DNA from: Liopterus haemorrhoidalis
Lineage: Eukaryota > Arthropoda > Insecta > Coleoptera > Dytiscidae
Assembly: GCA_963971575.1 (NCBI GenBank)
Contig: OZ020611.1
Coordinates: 181,860,535-181,924,534, forward strand
Reading direction: 5' to 3'
Length of the DNA: 64,000 nucleotides
The stretch's first letter is position 1; the number at the start of each line of letters is the position of its first letter. Under the pieces are notes generated by a model. It searched no databases, was not told where the DNA came from, and was given only the letters and a program-made list of their open reading frames with translations. The translations under genes and the position numbers were made by a program. Of this stretch, positions 42,633 through 54,512 are shown piece by piece.

Positions 42633-43080
42633 GGGGCGGATTTACGTATAAGCAAAATAAGCAGTTGCTTGAAAGCCACCACCCATTGGGGGCCCCGGAA
42701 AAAAGTACCATAATTTCCCACGAAAAGATGTCGATTACTTTAGATTTTATTTGGCAACCCTACAAGACTTAGCTCCCGACATAACGATTCAATTTATTAA
42801 ATAATTATCAAATTTACAGTGTTATTGTATGATTGAATTTACTCATGGAGTTGGTGAAGTCTTCGGTCCACCCCGTGCAAGCCAGGATCGGCTTGGACCT
42901 ATCTCCGAGGCGGGGGTTGCCCATCAGGGAGTCGAGGAGTCTGGAGAAGCTTTCTCCCACTCATATGCAGTGACCTCTGCTTGGCTCACCAGATGTATTG
43001 GTATATGGAGTCGTTCTCTTGGTCGTCACCTTGTCGAATAGAACTTGTAGAGGAGTTGGCTAGGTTCCTCTACCCGGATT
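42633..43080. other. hAT-like terminus and GC-richer segment
   Basis: 42633-42655 reads CAGGGGCGGATTTACGTATAA, resembling hAT termini; GTGCCGGATTTACGTATAGG at 61803 is similar. No matching right end was found. 42830-43080 is GC-richer, with an open frame (42829-43041) that resembles no known protein. Confidence 0.35.
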
Positions 43081-44464
43081 CCGTACGACATCCATTTACT
43101 TATACTTCTGATTGACCTAGTTTCGATATTCATTCGTCATGACAAATATTACCTTTTTACGAAAATGCAGCATATGCATTATGTAATCAGGTAATATATG
43201 TTAGACGCTGACAAATAATTTTTTAATCAAACAGCTGAACGTCACAATGTCTAGGTGTCGCAGTCTTGACCTAGTATTAACCTTTGTGACAATATGTGAG
43301 ATTAGGATAAACTTTACATTGTAGTTTTATTAAATTTTTGTTAAAAATTGACATGTATAATATACAACACACAAAAAATCTTGAAGAAACTAAACTGTTG
43401 GCTAAACATGTCGAAAAATATATATTTTTTTAATATTAACTAACATTTACTATCCGCACTCTAGGTTAAGTTAACGTTTTGTCAAATATCCATTCTTGCG
43501 AAAGTCAATACTACCTTAAAGGCGTCCAACCAAATTCTGCGTATTCCTTTGCATTGTATGCCTCAAAAATCGACACAGAGCAGATCAGGCCAAGCGTTTT
43601 GCAAACCTCTCGGAAGTGTGTGTGATCTCTTCCAAACTAAACAAAAATGTTACACAGCGTGTTATATTACGCAGTCCAGCTTTAAGCGATCGACTCCTAG
43701 GTGCTAACGCCAATTCTGTGTGCGGTGTGTGCCTGCATAACAGGATATCCCGGCAACTAACGCAGGAAACAGAGGCGCCGGAGCAAGAGTCTCTGCACTG
43801 GGATATGCATACAGGAAGGAGCAATGTATTCATGTTGTAAATGCATTTAAATGGCGGCCCATGTTTATGTTATTAAATGTATTCCTTGTGCACACTGCAT
43901 TGTTACCTCTGTAACCTTGTTTTAGAAATATTGTTGCAATTAATATGATTTATGACGTTGACTGACTAACAGGTAAATAGTTTAATATGTAAACACGACC
44001 ACACCATCGCACAAAGCACAAGCCAATTAAAGTTTTGATAAATGAACTAGAAAAGAAAAGAAGTTTAGAAGAATAGAAATCTACAGTGTCGGATATAATG
44101 TTACAGTATTTTTTTTTTATCGTTACCACGTCCGTGTTTACCTAAGTGTGCGTTGACAAGTTGGTTTAGTTACGAACAAAAGAATAGTTGTGATGTTTTT
44201 TTTTTCTTAATGGACGTTTTTTAGTTGTGATGTTAGAAGACCATTATTTTTGTTAATTGTATTGAGAATATGCTAGTGACATAGGGATATACGGCCTTGG
44301 ACAGTGTTCACAATTTCTCGATGTGCTATTAGATGACACTAATATCGCACAGAATACATACAGCGCCACAGTTTCAATACTCAGCTACTTGAGTTTTGAA
44401 TTCTGAGTGTGCTTTGAGTTTTGAAATCTGTGTTTTTAATTCCGTAACAGTTAATTGATCTATA
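43081..44464. other. no recognisable gene
   Basis: Contains the motif described under the ribozyme-like finding (43380-43416). Open frames at 43585-43840 overlap on both strands and are unrecognisable. Confidence 0.4.
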
Positions 44465-44467
44465 TTA

Positions 44468-44586
44468 TGGTGCAATTCTGTAAACTTACAGACTAAATCT
44501 ATAAAAAACTGTCTATAACAACACATAAAACAACTCCTTATATTACGATCGTCTGTAGCTTATAGATTTGCCACGGAATTGCACCA
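44468..44586. mobile_element. 119-bp MITE with TTA target (PIF/Harbinger-like)
   Basis: TGGTGCAATTCTG at the left, CGGAATTGCACCA at the right, with TTA on both sides (44465-44467, 44587-44589). Inner arms AAATCTATAA and TTATAGATTT extend the fold. The 3-bp TTA duplication is typical of PIF/Harbinger MITEs. Confidence 0.75.
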
Positions 44587-44589
44587 TTA

Positions 44590-47004
44590 GTTAATTTTGA
44601 ATGAAATATTGAAGTTTAATACAAACATTTTATGTTTTTTGCAAAAATTGTTCATAATAAGAAAACAAATAACATTTATTGTGTGCATTTTTTCATATGG
44701 ATGAAAATTTGGGGAGTTATGGCAGAACATCCTAAAACTAAACTTTCGAAATATCCCCTTATTAATGACTTAACAGAAAAAGGTATATGGCAAAATTTGT
44801 TTATAATAAGAAAATGTTACTAATGTTACTGTTCTGTTGTACATTTTTGTTGTTGTAGTATGTAGATATAAAATAAAATAAAAATATGAAAAATTTTATA
44901 TTTAGTTTTATTTGCTGTACATTTAATTACCTAAGTATCGCAATTTTTTGTTAAACATGCACACTGTTTCTTGGACATAAAATTTTTGGATCCATTTAGC
45001 AAAATTTTATGTTAAAGAAGAAATATGTACATGTTTAACAAATGTATAATTCTGTGGGAATGGTAATTTCAGAAATAAAATTTCATTATTATTTAAAATA
45101 AAATTATTCAATTAGTTAAAAAGTATTCAAATTATTCAAATATAAAAACTAATCTATTTTAAGATAAACATCCTCAAAGATTAGTTGAGCTATCACATAT
45201 TTTTCTAGTTAAGCATTAAAAAGATACGCAGTGATTTACCGTTGTATATTATATGATTAGTTTGAAAGAACGTTATTGTTTAGATCAAAATAGCAATGGT
45301 CAAGTGTTTACACAGTAGGTGATAGGCGACAATATATTTTCAGTGATATCGCCTAGTAATTAGAGTCAAAATTAATTATTTGGGTTTATAATTTATTGGT
45401 CATAGAAAGATAAGTTTATAAAAGAGTTTGTTGTTAATGTAGAGAGCTGATTATTTTTACAATGACAAAAAAATGGGTCAGAGATCAGATTATTAGTTTA
45501 AGAAAAGAGATGGAAAAATCTTGAGAGAGACAAAGGCAGTGATGAGCAAACCGTTGCCGTGTACAGACGAACCTCCTAATGCAATTTTGGTAGAGAAACC
45601 CGGTAGTTTGTAGTGGGTAAACCAGAAGTAATCTGGAAGTGTTGTGGACAGTTTAATGAAATAAACGAACCTCGTTAACGGGTTAAACACCATGAGTGTT
45701 GTGAGGTGTTTAGCGGCTTGTGAGGTGAATACGGTGATTGTGAGGTTTTGTGTAGAGTGTCTCTCATGGGATTTTATAGCCAGCATTAAATTATAAGTTC
45801 AAATGTAATCAATAACCTTTTCGATTCTAACTAAACATTAAACGTAGATTAATTAAAATGCAGACTTTAATTTAAACACCTTTATTCCTCTCATAAAGAG
45901 TCTAAGCAACCAACCGGCGGATCCTTTAGATTTTCAGACTTGATACCGCTCGCAAGTCTTGGAATCCACTATGTGGAGGGCCTTTCAAAGTAAGTACCAT
46001 GAAGTACAATGAAATTATTTAAATTCATTTAGCCAACCTTGACGTTTCGACCGATGCTAGAAATGCCCCCACAATTCTTACTAAGAATAAAAAGTACATC
46101 ATAATACATTCAAATTTCGCGATTCCACTGTTTTAGTTCCGGATGTTTTGGTAGAAAGCAGGTCGTACGGTCAAAATTTTTAACATGGGTAAGTCGCTTC
46201 TTGAGTCTATTGTTCTGTGATTGAGACTGCGAAGCACAACGTTTCGATCTATTAAAATTAGCAAATATAAATCAAATGAAAGCCGCAGAGGATATAAGTT
46301 ACGTGATATTTTGAAAGATTTTCCTTGACTCTGACGGATTTTACGTGAAAAAGCTATTATTAGGGTCATTTGAACATATAAACCCATATATCTATAAACA
46401 AGTATATAGCGCGTGTGCACTCTCATGTGTCTGCAACAGTGAGAGATGGAACTATAAATTTCTATTTCTATCTGTGCTTAAGTTTTGTTCTGCGTAAGTC
46501 TATATTCCAACATCGCTATTGGTCGAAAGGTACAGACACGACCAAAATTTCGCGAAACACAGCTTGTTTTTATCATTTCCTTTCTTATAAATAACATTTG
46601 AATACAGCCATAAGTATACATTGTGCACAAAAATTAGGGGAATACTTCTTTTACGTGAACATCACGAATATTGGATTTAGAAAGTAAAAACTAAGTATGA
46701 AAACATTATTTAAGATAAGTAGATTACAAAGTTTCAGACAGTACATATTTTGTTTTAAGAAGTGTTCTAATTTTTGTGCAGTGTATAACTCGTTTACAAT
46801 AATTTATTTTTTACATAATAATAACAATTATAATTTCGTTAAATTTGAAAATATGTATGACCAGAGATAAATTTTTGCCCCGAAAAAAATTAAATATTTT
46901 TATAAGCTGTTCACTTTTGTAAGAACAAACTAAGAGGGAATTTTGTTTTTAATAGTTTGCACCTTTGAAGCTGTATGTCATGTTGGTATTAAAAAATGTC
47001 GATC
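44590..47004. other. no recognisable gene
   Basis: Open frames at 44632-44823 (plus) and 45493-45786 (minus) show no recognisable domain. No terminal repeats or arrays found by eye. Confidence 0.4.
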
Positions 47005-47012
47005 CATTTGAC

Positions 47013-47225
47013 TAGGGTGATCATTCGTCTCGCATTTTGGATTTGGAAGGTGTGGACCTTTTTTTTGCTCTTCACTTGGATTTGGGAGGTGAAGACCTTT
47101 TTTTTGCTCTTCACTTGGTTTTTCGGAGATGAGGACCTTTTTTTTTGCTCTTCACTTGGATTTGGGAGACGAGGACCTTTTTTTTGCTCCGTCCCGCATT
47201 GCCTTCTAAGAAAATGGTCACCCTA
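47013..47225. mobile_element. hAT-like MITE, copy 3, short and inverted array
   Basis: TAGGGTGATCATT to AATGGTCACCCTA. Flanks CATTTGAC (47005-47012) and CATTTGAA (47226-47233) are a 7-of-8 target duplication. The array has only four units and runs opposite to copies 1 and 2 on the plus strand (GACCTTTTTTTTGCTCTTCA). A CCGTCCCGCATTGCCTTCT tail lies at the right. Confidence 0.9.
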
Positions 47226-47233
47226 CATTTGAA

Positions 47234-48595
47234 ATATATCATAATGAAAAATGATATCTTAATTATAATGATCATAACCTTATCAACCTAAAGTCGGTTT
47301 TACAGCGTAAGGAATATTTTTAATTGACATTTAAAGTCAGTAACACACCATAAAAGTAACCAAAATAACCAGATCTAGTGTGTTCTTACAAAAGTGAACA
47401 GCTTATATTTAAAAAATTAAAATATTTTGTAATAAATCTGACAATTAACAATATTATTAAAAATTAACCCTACAGGAAGTTTTTTCACTATGTTCTAAAA
47501 ATAAATATTTATTCATAAACAGAACGTTAGTAATAATTAACAATTGCGACTGAATATTGACATCAAAATTCAAAATAAGCATGATCTGTGACATTTCTCG
47601 AGCGTGCGCATCGTTATGAAAATGCACACTGAGAGACAGATATACATATATCTGTCTCTTAGTCTACCAGACACTTACAGCAAATCTATTTAGTACTGGC
47701 GTGTGGGAAATCAGTTTCGCGCAGAGGAAGAATGCATTCGAAAAAAAGAGAGGGTCGAGCGCTTTGTACTGTACAGTACGAGACACAAGTTTTCATCAAA
47801 ATATTAATTTTTTCCACAATTTAATGGATTACTTTTTATATTTCATATTTTCTGTTCACTTCTTTCTTTCTGTTTTCTAGGTGACGAAAATTTGGAACAT
47901 TCACCTGAATTTAGAAAATAATAATGTATAAATAATATAACAATGAAATAAAAATGAATAGCCTGTTAAGAACTGAACTAAGTTTTCCAAACAAAATAAA
48001 TGTTTTTGTTGAACAGCTTTGTTGCGTCTTATAACAAAGATATTTATTATGATTGTTAATTTAGAACGTGAAATTTCGGATTCTTTTGTTCAAAATATTT
48101 GTTCCGTCCGTGTCTCATCTTTGTATTAAAGTTATATTGTATTACAACTTTTAACTTGTCTAACCTGTAGACACTTTTTTTTTCCTTGTTAAATCTACTT
48201 AAACTTCTTGCAGAAACGCCTGTGCACGCTGAAACTCGATCCAAAATATTCTTCAAAGGTATATATCACGTTCCCTGCTGCAGCTTACTTAGTCATAAAG
48301 TCAATCACATTACTAATAATCTCCTTACACTGACTATGGTTTACGCGCCCGCATAATTTCGTCTTAAATTCCATTATACTTTTTCATCCGAATGTACTTT
48401 CACTGATGCTTGCAGCAAGACAGTCTGAAGTCAACTGACGTCCCCACTCCAATTTCTAGTGATTGCTACTGCGCACCTAAGGTCATCTGCCAGGCTTAAA
48501 TAGATGGACTGTACTTTACATTGAGAAGATAGGCTACACGCCATATACTTGTTTATAGATATATGTATAAACCGTTCTCCAGCTCAGCTTTTTTC
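47234..48595. other. no gene; small hairpin
   Basis: 47632-47660 is a near palindrome, GAGACAGATATACATATATC then TGTCTC. Otherwise nothing recognised. Confidence 0.4.
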
Positions 48596-48599
48596 CTGT

Positions 48600-49026
48600 T
48601 CATTTTGGTTTTAAAAAGAATGGCGAGAAGTCAACCCACCCATCTCACCTTTGTGGATCTGCATAAAGCTTGCGACAGTCCCACTAAGTAAGCTGTAGGG
48701 TAGTATAGAAAACATGGATGTTAGGGAGTCTTATGCCATTCGCAACTTTCCATCTGCGTAAAACTACGGAATAAACTATCTTCAGAGTTTTCAATAAGCA
48801 AAGAACTCAGACAAGGATGCACTCTAGCTCCCACCATCATCAAAATGTATATTGACGAGGCCTTGAAAGCCTGGAGATACAAATGCAGTAATATGGGTAT
48901 CGAGACTGGCGATAATCCACTTTATACCCTATTATTCATAGACGATCAGGTCCTCATAGTTGAAGACGAAGATGACTTCAGCTAAATGGTGAGGAAGCTA
49001 AAACAGGAATATAAAAAATTGATGTA
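48600..49026 (+). pseudogene. RTE-like LINE RT, part 1
   Basis: Domain 3 as L-T-F-V-D-L-H-K-A-C-D-S, then stops. The fingers/palm stretch follows: S-K-E-L-R-Q-G-C-T-L-A-P-T-I-I-K-M-Y, DEALKAWRYKCSNMGIETG, LYTLLFIDDQVLIVEDEDDF (catalytic A-D-D has become I-D-D) and K-L-K-Q-E-Y-K-K-L-M. It stops at a repeat insertion at about 49027. The continuation is at 50205. Confidence 0.88.
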
Positions 49027-49027
49027 A

Positions 49028-50190
49028 AGTGTGAATTTTCACACATTTCAGGGTTTCGCAGGTATATAATAAGTAAAGGCGGCATGCTGAGTATGTAGAG
49101 CAAATTTTGCTTTGCAGTAATCACGGCAAAATAAACGATACTTTTAAAATAATTTATCGTGTGTTAATCCAAGCTTTACAAAACAAATTTTATGTTAAAA
49201 TATTTTTTTGTTAATTTTAATTCGAATACCTAATACCATCAATTAGGTTTCTAAATATGTGCAGTATTTTTTTTTTTTTATATATATAGCAAGGTTCATT
49301 AAGATTTTAAAAATTGCGCCTATGGCTACGATTGGTTGTTTTAAGTCATATGCTCCGCTACTCTGGTTTCATATACATAACACATAGAATGAAAATATAA
49401 TTCAAACAATTCAACTGGTTATTAAACTTACGCTCTTAAAAATTAAATGCAACAATTTCCAAAATATAACTAGAATTTTGACAAAATAATTTAAACAAAA
49501 TAAAAATGGAAAAAAAAAACAATAAATAAAATTGTCTCATCTGCCCTAGAGCGAACCCTAGTTTGCTGCGTAGCAAGCGAGTAAGCTTATTATTAGACCA
49601 AGATACGCCTTCTATAACTATAACTTTTGTACATCGTCAACCAAAAAACACAAAAAATGCGTTATTTTACAAAAACTTAATCTGATCAAAAATTCCTATT
49701 GTACTATTCCGGTTCACACCAATGTACATTACTTAGAATTTTTTCAGAATATTAGTTTAAACCATTTGGGCTACAGGGTGTGGGACAAAATTTTTATTGC
49801 ACAATTTTGGCAAAAATTGCATCAAAATAAGTAATTTTGCGAAAATAAAATTTTGATCGTTAATCCACGCACTAAGGGCTTTCATTTGATTATTTTTTAA
49901 AAAAATTTACGAATTTAAAAAAAAAAAAAATTTTTTCTGTGAGCACATATTTGTTTATATTTTTATGGGGATATGTTTTTTAGATGTTTTAGTATTTTTC
50001 CTATGTACGGATCAAAGAGTTGTATAAGCATGCCAAATTTAAACGCTCTAAATTTAGCCGTATGGCTACAATTTTTACCGAACAGACCGACAGATAGACG
50101 ACAAAATGACGGTATAAGGGTTTTAGGATCATACCTACAAAATCCTAAAAATGGGGTTTAGAAATAAACTTGCAAAAAACTAAGTATTTT
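49028..50190 (+). mobile_element. dispersed repeat inserted in the LINE (family F, copy 1)
   Basis: Starts near AAGTGTGAATTTTCACACAT, holds long AT-rich body sequence, then GCATGCCAAATTTAAAC, GACCGACAGATAGACGACAA. It ends in the hairpin-like AGGGTTTTAGG...AAAATCCT (50126-50154). Other copies: 53340-53500 (minus), 62100-62370, 63136-63825. Non-coding. Confidence 0.6.
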
Positions 50191-50204
50191 GTTGTATGTA
50201 TCAA

Positions 50205-50600
50205 TATAAGCAAGAAGACGAAAACGGTTATCTACAAAACTATTGTTGAAAGTATTTATACCTACGGTTCAGAATCATGGGGGCTCACAAAAAGAAAAAA
50301 TCTCGACTGAGTGCCGTGGAAATAGACTTTTGGAGAAGGAATTGCGGTATTCCAAAACTTAAGCACGTTCGTAATGATAACATAAGGACAAATATGAACG
50401 TTAAAAACACTATACATCATTTAGAGAACAAAAGACGATAGAGAACAAAATACTCTTATGGTATGGACACATCTAGCGTATGCAAGATGACCTGAGTTGA
50501 TTCCTGTGTGCAGAAGAAGACCAGGACGACCAACAAGAAGCTGGGCTCAGGATGTACGAGAGGCGATGGAGGCAAGAAGTCTTCAAAATGGCGTTATATT
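50205..50600 (+). pseudogene. RTE-like LINE RT, part 2 (C-terminus)
   Basis: Reads N-I-S-K-K-T-K-T-V-I-Y-K-T-I-V-E-S-I, Y-T-Y-G-S-E-S-W-G-L-T-K-R. After a stop and shifts it gives RRRPGRPTRSWAQDVREAME, then A-R-S-L-Q-N-G-V. I-Y-K-T-I-V-E-S-I-x-x-Y-G-x-E-x-W and G-R-P-x-x-S-W are standard for the C-terminal region of this LINE type. Together with 48600-49026 it is one LINE split by the insertion. Confidence 0.88.
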
Positions 50601-50848
50601 TTCTATACTCTTACACGATTATGAAACAGGAAGTCATGCGAAGTTGGGAACGTCGCGGAAAATTCCTTGGCCTGATACTGTGGAATTCGTTTAGTTGAAT
50701 GAACGGGGATTCCTTTACGGCTGCATAGTAAAAACGAAGGAGTAACGAGTGAAGTATTTTAAATTAAAGGACATTTTTTTGTTATACGAGGACTACCTTT
50801 TAAGTTTATACAAAAACTAAGAAAGATTTTTTTTTTTTTTTGGACAAA

Positions 50849-51096
50849 CATCGGCCTTTTTCTGCAACGAGGCTAATCGCCGATGCCAGGAGGCGAGCTC
50901 CTACACCTGGATAAGGGGTGAATGATTTTGAAATGAGAGTAATGTAAACATATTATTCTCGCCCGAATAATATCACCAACGGAGAATCGAACTACCGACC
51001 GCATAATTCAGACTGCTTTTCACCAGCCCAAACTGCACGACGGAATGCGCTCGGTTGCGAACGTTGCACGACTTAATGAATCAGTTGGCGAACAAT
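50849..51096 (-). mobile_element. possible tRNA-derived SINE inside the mariner
   Basis: An insertion relative to the other two mariner copies, GC-richer than the host. On the minus strand it has GCGGTCGGTAGTTCGATTCTCC, split here as GCGGTCGGTAG and TTCGATTCTCC, close to a polymerase III B box. Upstream is a GGGCTGGTGAAAAGCAG stretch that may be the remains of an A box. It ends near a T-rich tract at 50827. No full cloverleaf can be folded by eye. Confidence 0.45.
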
Positions 51097-51144
51097 CTGT
51101 TTTATTGCTGTTTAAAATATTTGCCTTTAAGATTTATACACGTT

Positions 51145-52115
51145 TTGCGTTCAAACCAATTCTCGAAACATTTTTTTCCTCTCTAAACTAAGTATCTCAA
51201 AAACATAATTTTCGAAGGCTTCCGCAGCTTCTCGAGGTGATGAAAATCGCTGTACACGTATTTTTTGTTTGACATATGGGAACATAAAAAAGTCGTTAGG
51301 GAATAAATCAGGTGAATACGGGCAATGAGACATTAATTCGATGTTTTCTCCTTCAAATAATCAATTGTTTGACGTATTTTGTGGGAGCTTGTCATAATGA
51401 AGAATTATGCGACGTTTTTAGTTGTTTTTCCTGATTTTGTCGATGACTTCTGGCAAACAAATTGTTGTATACCATTCAGCATTAACTGTTCTCCGATCCT
51501 CTAAAGAAATGGTTGCGACATGTCCAGTACAACCGAAGAAACAAGCGATCATTTTCTTGAAAGTGCTTCATAAACGAGCAACTTTTGTGGGTTTTGGTTT
51601 ATCTTGGAAGATCCAATCAGTGGATTGTTGCTTAGTTTCCGGTTCATATGAATAAATCCAAGTTTCGTTACCTGTAACCGTGTTGAATACGGATTTTGCA
51701 GTGCCTAGGTTGAATTTTTTAGCATTCCCTTATACCAATCAACACGAGCCTTTTTTTGAGCTTCGGTCAAATTATGCGGAATCCATCGAGAACAGATCTT
51801 TTTCACAGCTAAATGTTCATGCAAAATCGAATGTATTTCAATCTGCGATATGTTATAAGATGCCTCTATCTCACGGTAAGTCACATGCCGATCTTCTTCA
51901 ATCATTTTGCGCACAGCATCGATTTTTTTTTGAATCACAACCGATTTTGGTCGACCTTCACGAGATTCATCACTAACGGACGCACGACCACGACGAAATT
52001 CTGCAAACCAATTGCAAACAGTCTTTCCTGATGGTGCTTCATTACCAAAAGTTGAACGAAACGAATCTATGCACTGTTGTTGAGTCAGGCTTTTACTAAA
52101 ATCGTAAAAAATCAT
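51145..52115 (-). pseudogene. mariner transposase, copy 3
   Basis: The first 136 codons are open from MIFYDFSKSLTQQQCID to R-V-D-W-Y-K-G-M-L-K, then a frameshift near 51715. The first catalytic box is GNETW instead of GDETW (Asp to Asn), which would abolish activity. A stop precedes H-Y-D-K-L-P-Q where H-H-D-N-A-S-S is expected. CPYSPDLFPNDFFMFPYVKQ is intact near the C-terminus. Compared with copies 1 and 2 it keeps the cleanest N-terminal half. Confidence 0.93.
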
Positions 52116-52319
52116 CCAACGAAAACCTTCACGAGTAATATCTATTTTTTCATCCGTTTTTTTTAAATCTCACTATCAACAAACTGCACGGTCAATTTAT
52201 AAGATGCCACTGATTTCACAATAACAAATGTTAAATTTTACGAATATAGTAATGACACATTTCAATATTGCCATCTAGTGGTTGTTTGTAAAATCATAAA
52301 AGGTAACCCTCGTAAATAG

Positions 52320-52357
52320 GAAGTTAGTCTTTGTAAAAACTTAAAAGGTAGTCCTCG
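52320..52357 (+). mobile_element. orphan mariner 3' terminus
   Basis: AAGTTAGTCTTTGTAAAAAC followed by TTAAAAGGTAGTCCTCG and TA. This is the family A 3' end in the opposite orientation, 7 bp beyond the 5' end of copy 3. Confidence 0.85.
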
Positions 52358-52552
52358 TAGTGACAAATACGTTTCTGAAATTGAAAAAATATGAAGTGTA
52401 ACAGGACTATATTTTGCCGACAAAAGTCTGCTAATTTTGATTATAGAAAAAAAAATGTCGTAGACATCCAGCATTCTGTTGACTTCTTACACACTTCAAA
52501 TACCTACAAAACCCTGAAATGTGTGAAAATTCACACTTCACATTTTTTGTTA

Positions 52553-52675
52553 TACTAGCGTCTGCGAATCAACGCAGTTACGTCACACAACGTAACAAAC
52601 GACTGTATTGTTTGAAACAATGCAATTGTTTGTTACGTAGTGTGACGTAACTGCGTTGATTCGCCGACGCTAGTA
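52553..52675. mobile_element. 123-bp fold-back MITE with TA target
   Basis: Arms of about 50 bp: TACTAGCGTCTGCGAATCAA... and its complement at 52622-52675, with only a few differences. TA flanks both sides (52551-52552, 52676-52677). The interior is just the ACTGTATTGTTTGAAAC-like loop. Confidence 0.85.
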
Positions 52676-52679
52676 TACC

Positions 52680-53335
52680 ACGTAACAATATGTCCTTTAA
52701 ATTGCGATATTGCTTGAAGGGTGCTTGAAGGTGATACTGCAAAAGGGGCTACTGTGTACGTAACACTTTTTATTCCTCTTGTGCCTTGGAAATGTCTTGT
52801 CAGGACATTATCACTGACACTAGGTATGAACTAATTAGTACGAACATCCCACATTTCTGCTCGATTAACCTGATTCACTTGTATGAAATTTCATCACTTA
52901 TATTATAAAGGATTTAATGACGTCAGTCTCCGTCCATGACAGTAAAAGATTAAGTGAGTTTCACATGGTCTGGATATAACTGACCACTTGTTAGTGGATT
53001 AGTTTCCATGTCAAATCTGCTGGCGGCTAGGGACTTGAAATCGTCGCCGGTCTCCGCACCGCAACCCCGCACACAACCCACTGAAACGGCTGAGCTCGAG
53101 TCCCGTGTCCTGTGACATTCCCCGGCCAGGATTAGAGCAATTAAACCTTCGTTTGTTACCTGCTTTTTACAAGGATGGGTTATTTGCCCGAAACCCATTT
53201 TGTGTTTAGCTCTTTCCTGCGATGTGTTTCAACAAAAACAAACCGTCCTACCCTAAACTTACATTCACATTGCGACAGGTTTGTTGTTCAATAATTTTAC
53301 AAACTCTCCTAGAAAAATTTTAATTTAACTTTCAT
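52680..53335. other. no gene; GC-rich repeat-like block at 53020-53140
   Basis: The block carries CGTCGCCGGTCTCCGC and GAGCTCGAGTCCCGTG, motifs also seen in order at 39110-39156. Otherwise no features. Confidence 0.35.
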
Positions 53336-53339
53336 TTAC

Positions 53340-53500
53340 GAATATCGTATCTAGGATGACCTCATACCTACAAAAAAGTAGGTCATAACCAAAAAAACCT
53401 CATAACCCCACTCAACTGTCAGTCTGTCTGTTTGTATGGTAGAAATTTGGCTGAACATAGAAAGTTGAAATTCGGCATGCTTGTACTACTCTTTGACCCA
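53340..53500 (-). mobile_element. family F repeat, fragment
   Basis: On the plus strand: CCTCATACCTACAAAAAAGTAGG, shown here as CCTCATACCTAC and AAAAAAGTAGG, then AGTCTGTCTGTTTGTATGG, then GAAATTCGGCATGCTTGTAC. It is the inverted order of the terminal part seen at 63,720-63,820. Confidence 0.6.
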
Positions 53501-53578
53501 CATATAGGAAAACTATAGACTTCAAAAAAACACATCGTGGGAAAAATATAAACAAGTATTTAATGAAAAAAAAAAAAA

Positions 53579-54032
53579 TCAGCTGTGGCCACCACAGGAC
53601 CGACCGCCATCATAAACTACTTGTATAAAAGCAGTTTATGATGGCAGCAGAGTAGAAATAACTTGGCCTAATATTTTCTAACAGAGATCACATTATTTAT
53701 CATGACCATGGAAACGTTACATTTAAGTATGAAATGATGTAACTTGAATTTTTCGAAATTTTTCGTTTTATCAAAAAACGTCTCAAATAAAAGTTATTAG
53801 TTATTGCATTTATAGCAACTTTTGTTCAATAAATTTTTTCTAAATATTTTTCTGTTGCTAAATATTCGCAAAAATCTTAAAATCAACACGAGTAAACTCC
53901 CATTTCTAGTCAACCGATTTTTACCAAAAGTTGATCAACTCGTGTCATTGATGTCAAAAGATTAAATATGCAGTTTCATAAAAATCGTTTTAGCCTAATT
54001 TGCTCTGCACGTGTATACAGACGGACAGACAG

Positions 54033-54090
<58 letters not shown>

Positions 54091-54221
54091 CGACAGACAT
54101 CATGCTAAAAATAGTCAAAACGTTATGTAGGGACCTCAATTCGTGGAGATCCATCGAAATCTCGAAACGTCAAAATCGGTATGATCACAATATACTTCCC
54201 TTATATATGTTGACGGTCGGT
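53579..54221 (-). mobile_element. (GTCY)n-family element, copy C
   Basis: CAGCTGTGGCCACCACAGG and ACCGACCGCCATCATAAA at the left. Then AACTTTTGTTCAATAAATT, GTTGATCAACTCGTG, a GACA/GACG microsatellite (54018-54100), CATCATGCTAAAAATAGTC, TCGAAACGTCAAAATCGGTA and GACGGTCGGTAAAA at the right. Same order as copy B, inverted. Confidence 0.8.
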
Positions 54222-54512
54222 AAAAATTAAAAATCTATTATTTTGAATGGGGTATCAAATGAAACCTCTTACTGCGAAGATAAACACATTTTTATTTTTG
54301 AAAAATCATATTTTATTGGATTTTCGTCCAAAATATTAAAAAAAATATATATATCCCCCATCCTATTTCCCAGAGGAGTTGATATAAAAATCTGAAAAAA
54401 AAAACTCAATAATGTACATTAATAGGAACCGAATCAGAATAGTTTTTGGAAAAATATTGTCGTTGAAATATATATTATTTTTTTCAATTTATTGTATGGT
54501 ATCAACAAAAAA

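Larger units (their letters stand above)
50787..52312 (-). mobile_element. mariner transposon, copy 3 of family A, with nested insertion
   Basis: Left (3') terminus CGAGGACTACCTTTTAAG after TA at 50785. Right (5') terminus reads CGAGGGTTACCTTTTATGAT on the minus strand before TA at 52313. About 250 bp (50849-51096) inside the 3' non-coding part is absent from copies 1 and 2. Confidence 0.95.

Noticed and set aside
42829..43041. 70-codon frame in a GC-rich block as a host exon
   Set aside because: No clear splice sites or similarity; the GC-rich block may be a repeat.
45493..45786. 97-codon minus-strand open frame
   Set aside because: No family resemblance I can support; left unannotated.
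50960..51060. tRNA gene on the minus strand
   Set aside because: Only a B-box-like stretch and a possible weak A box; acceptor and D stems do not form, so at most a SINE head.
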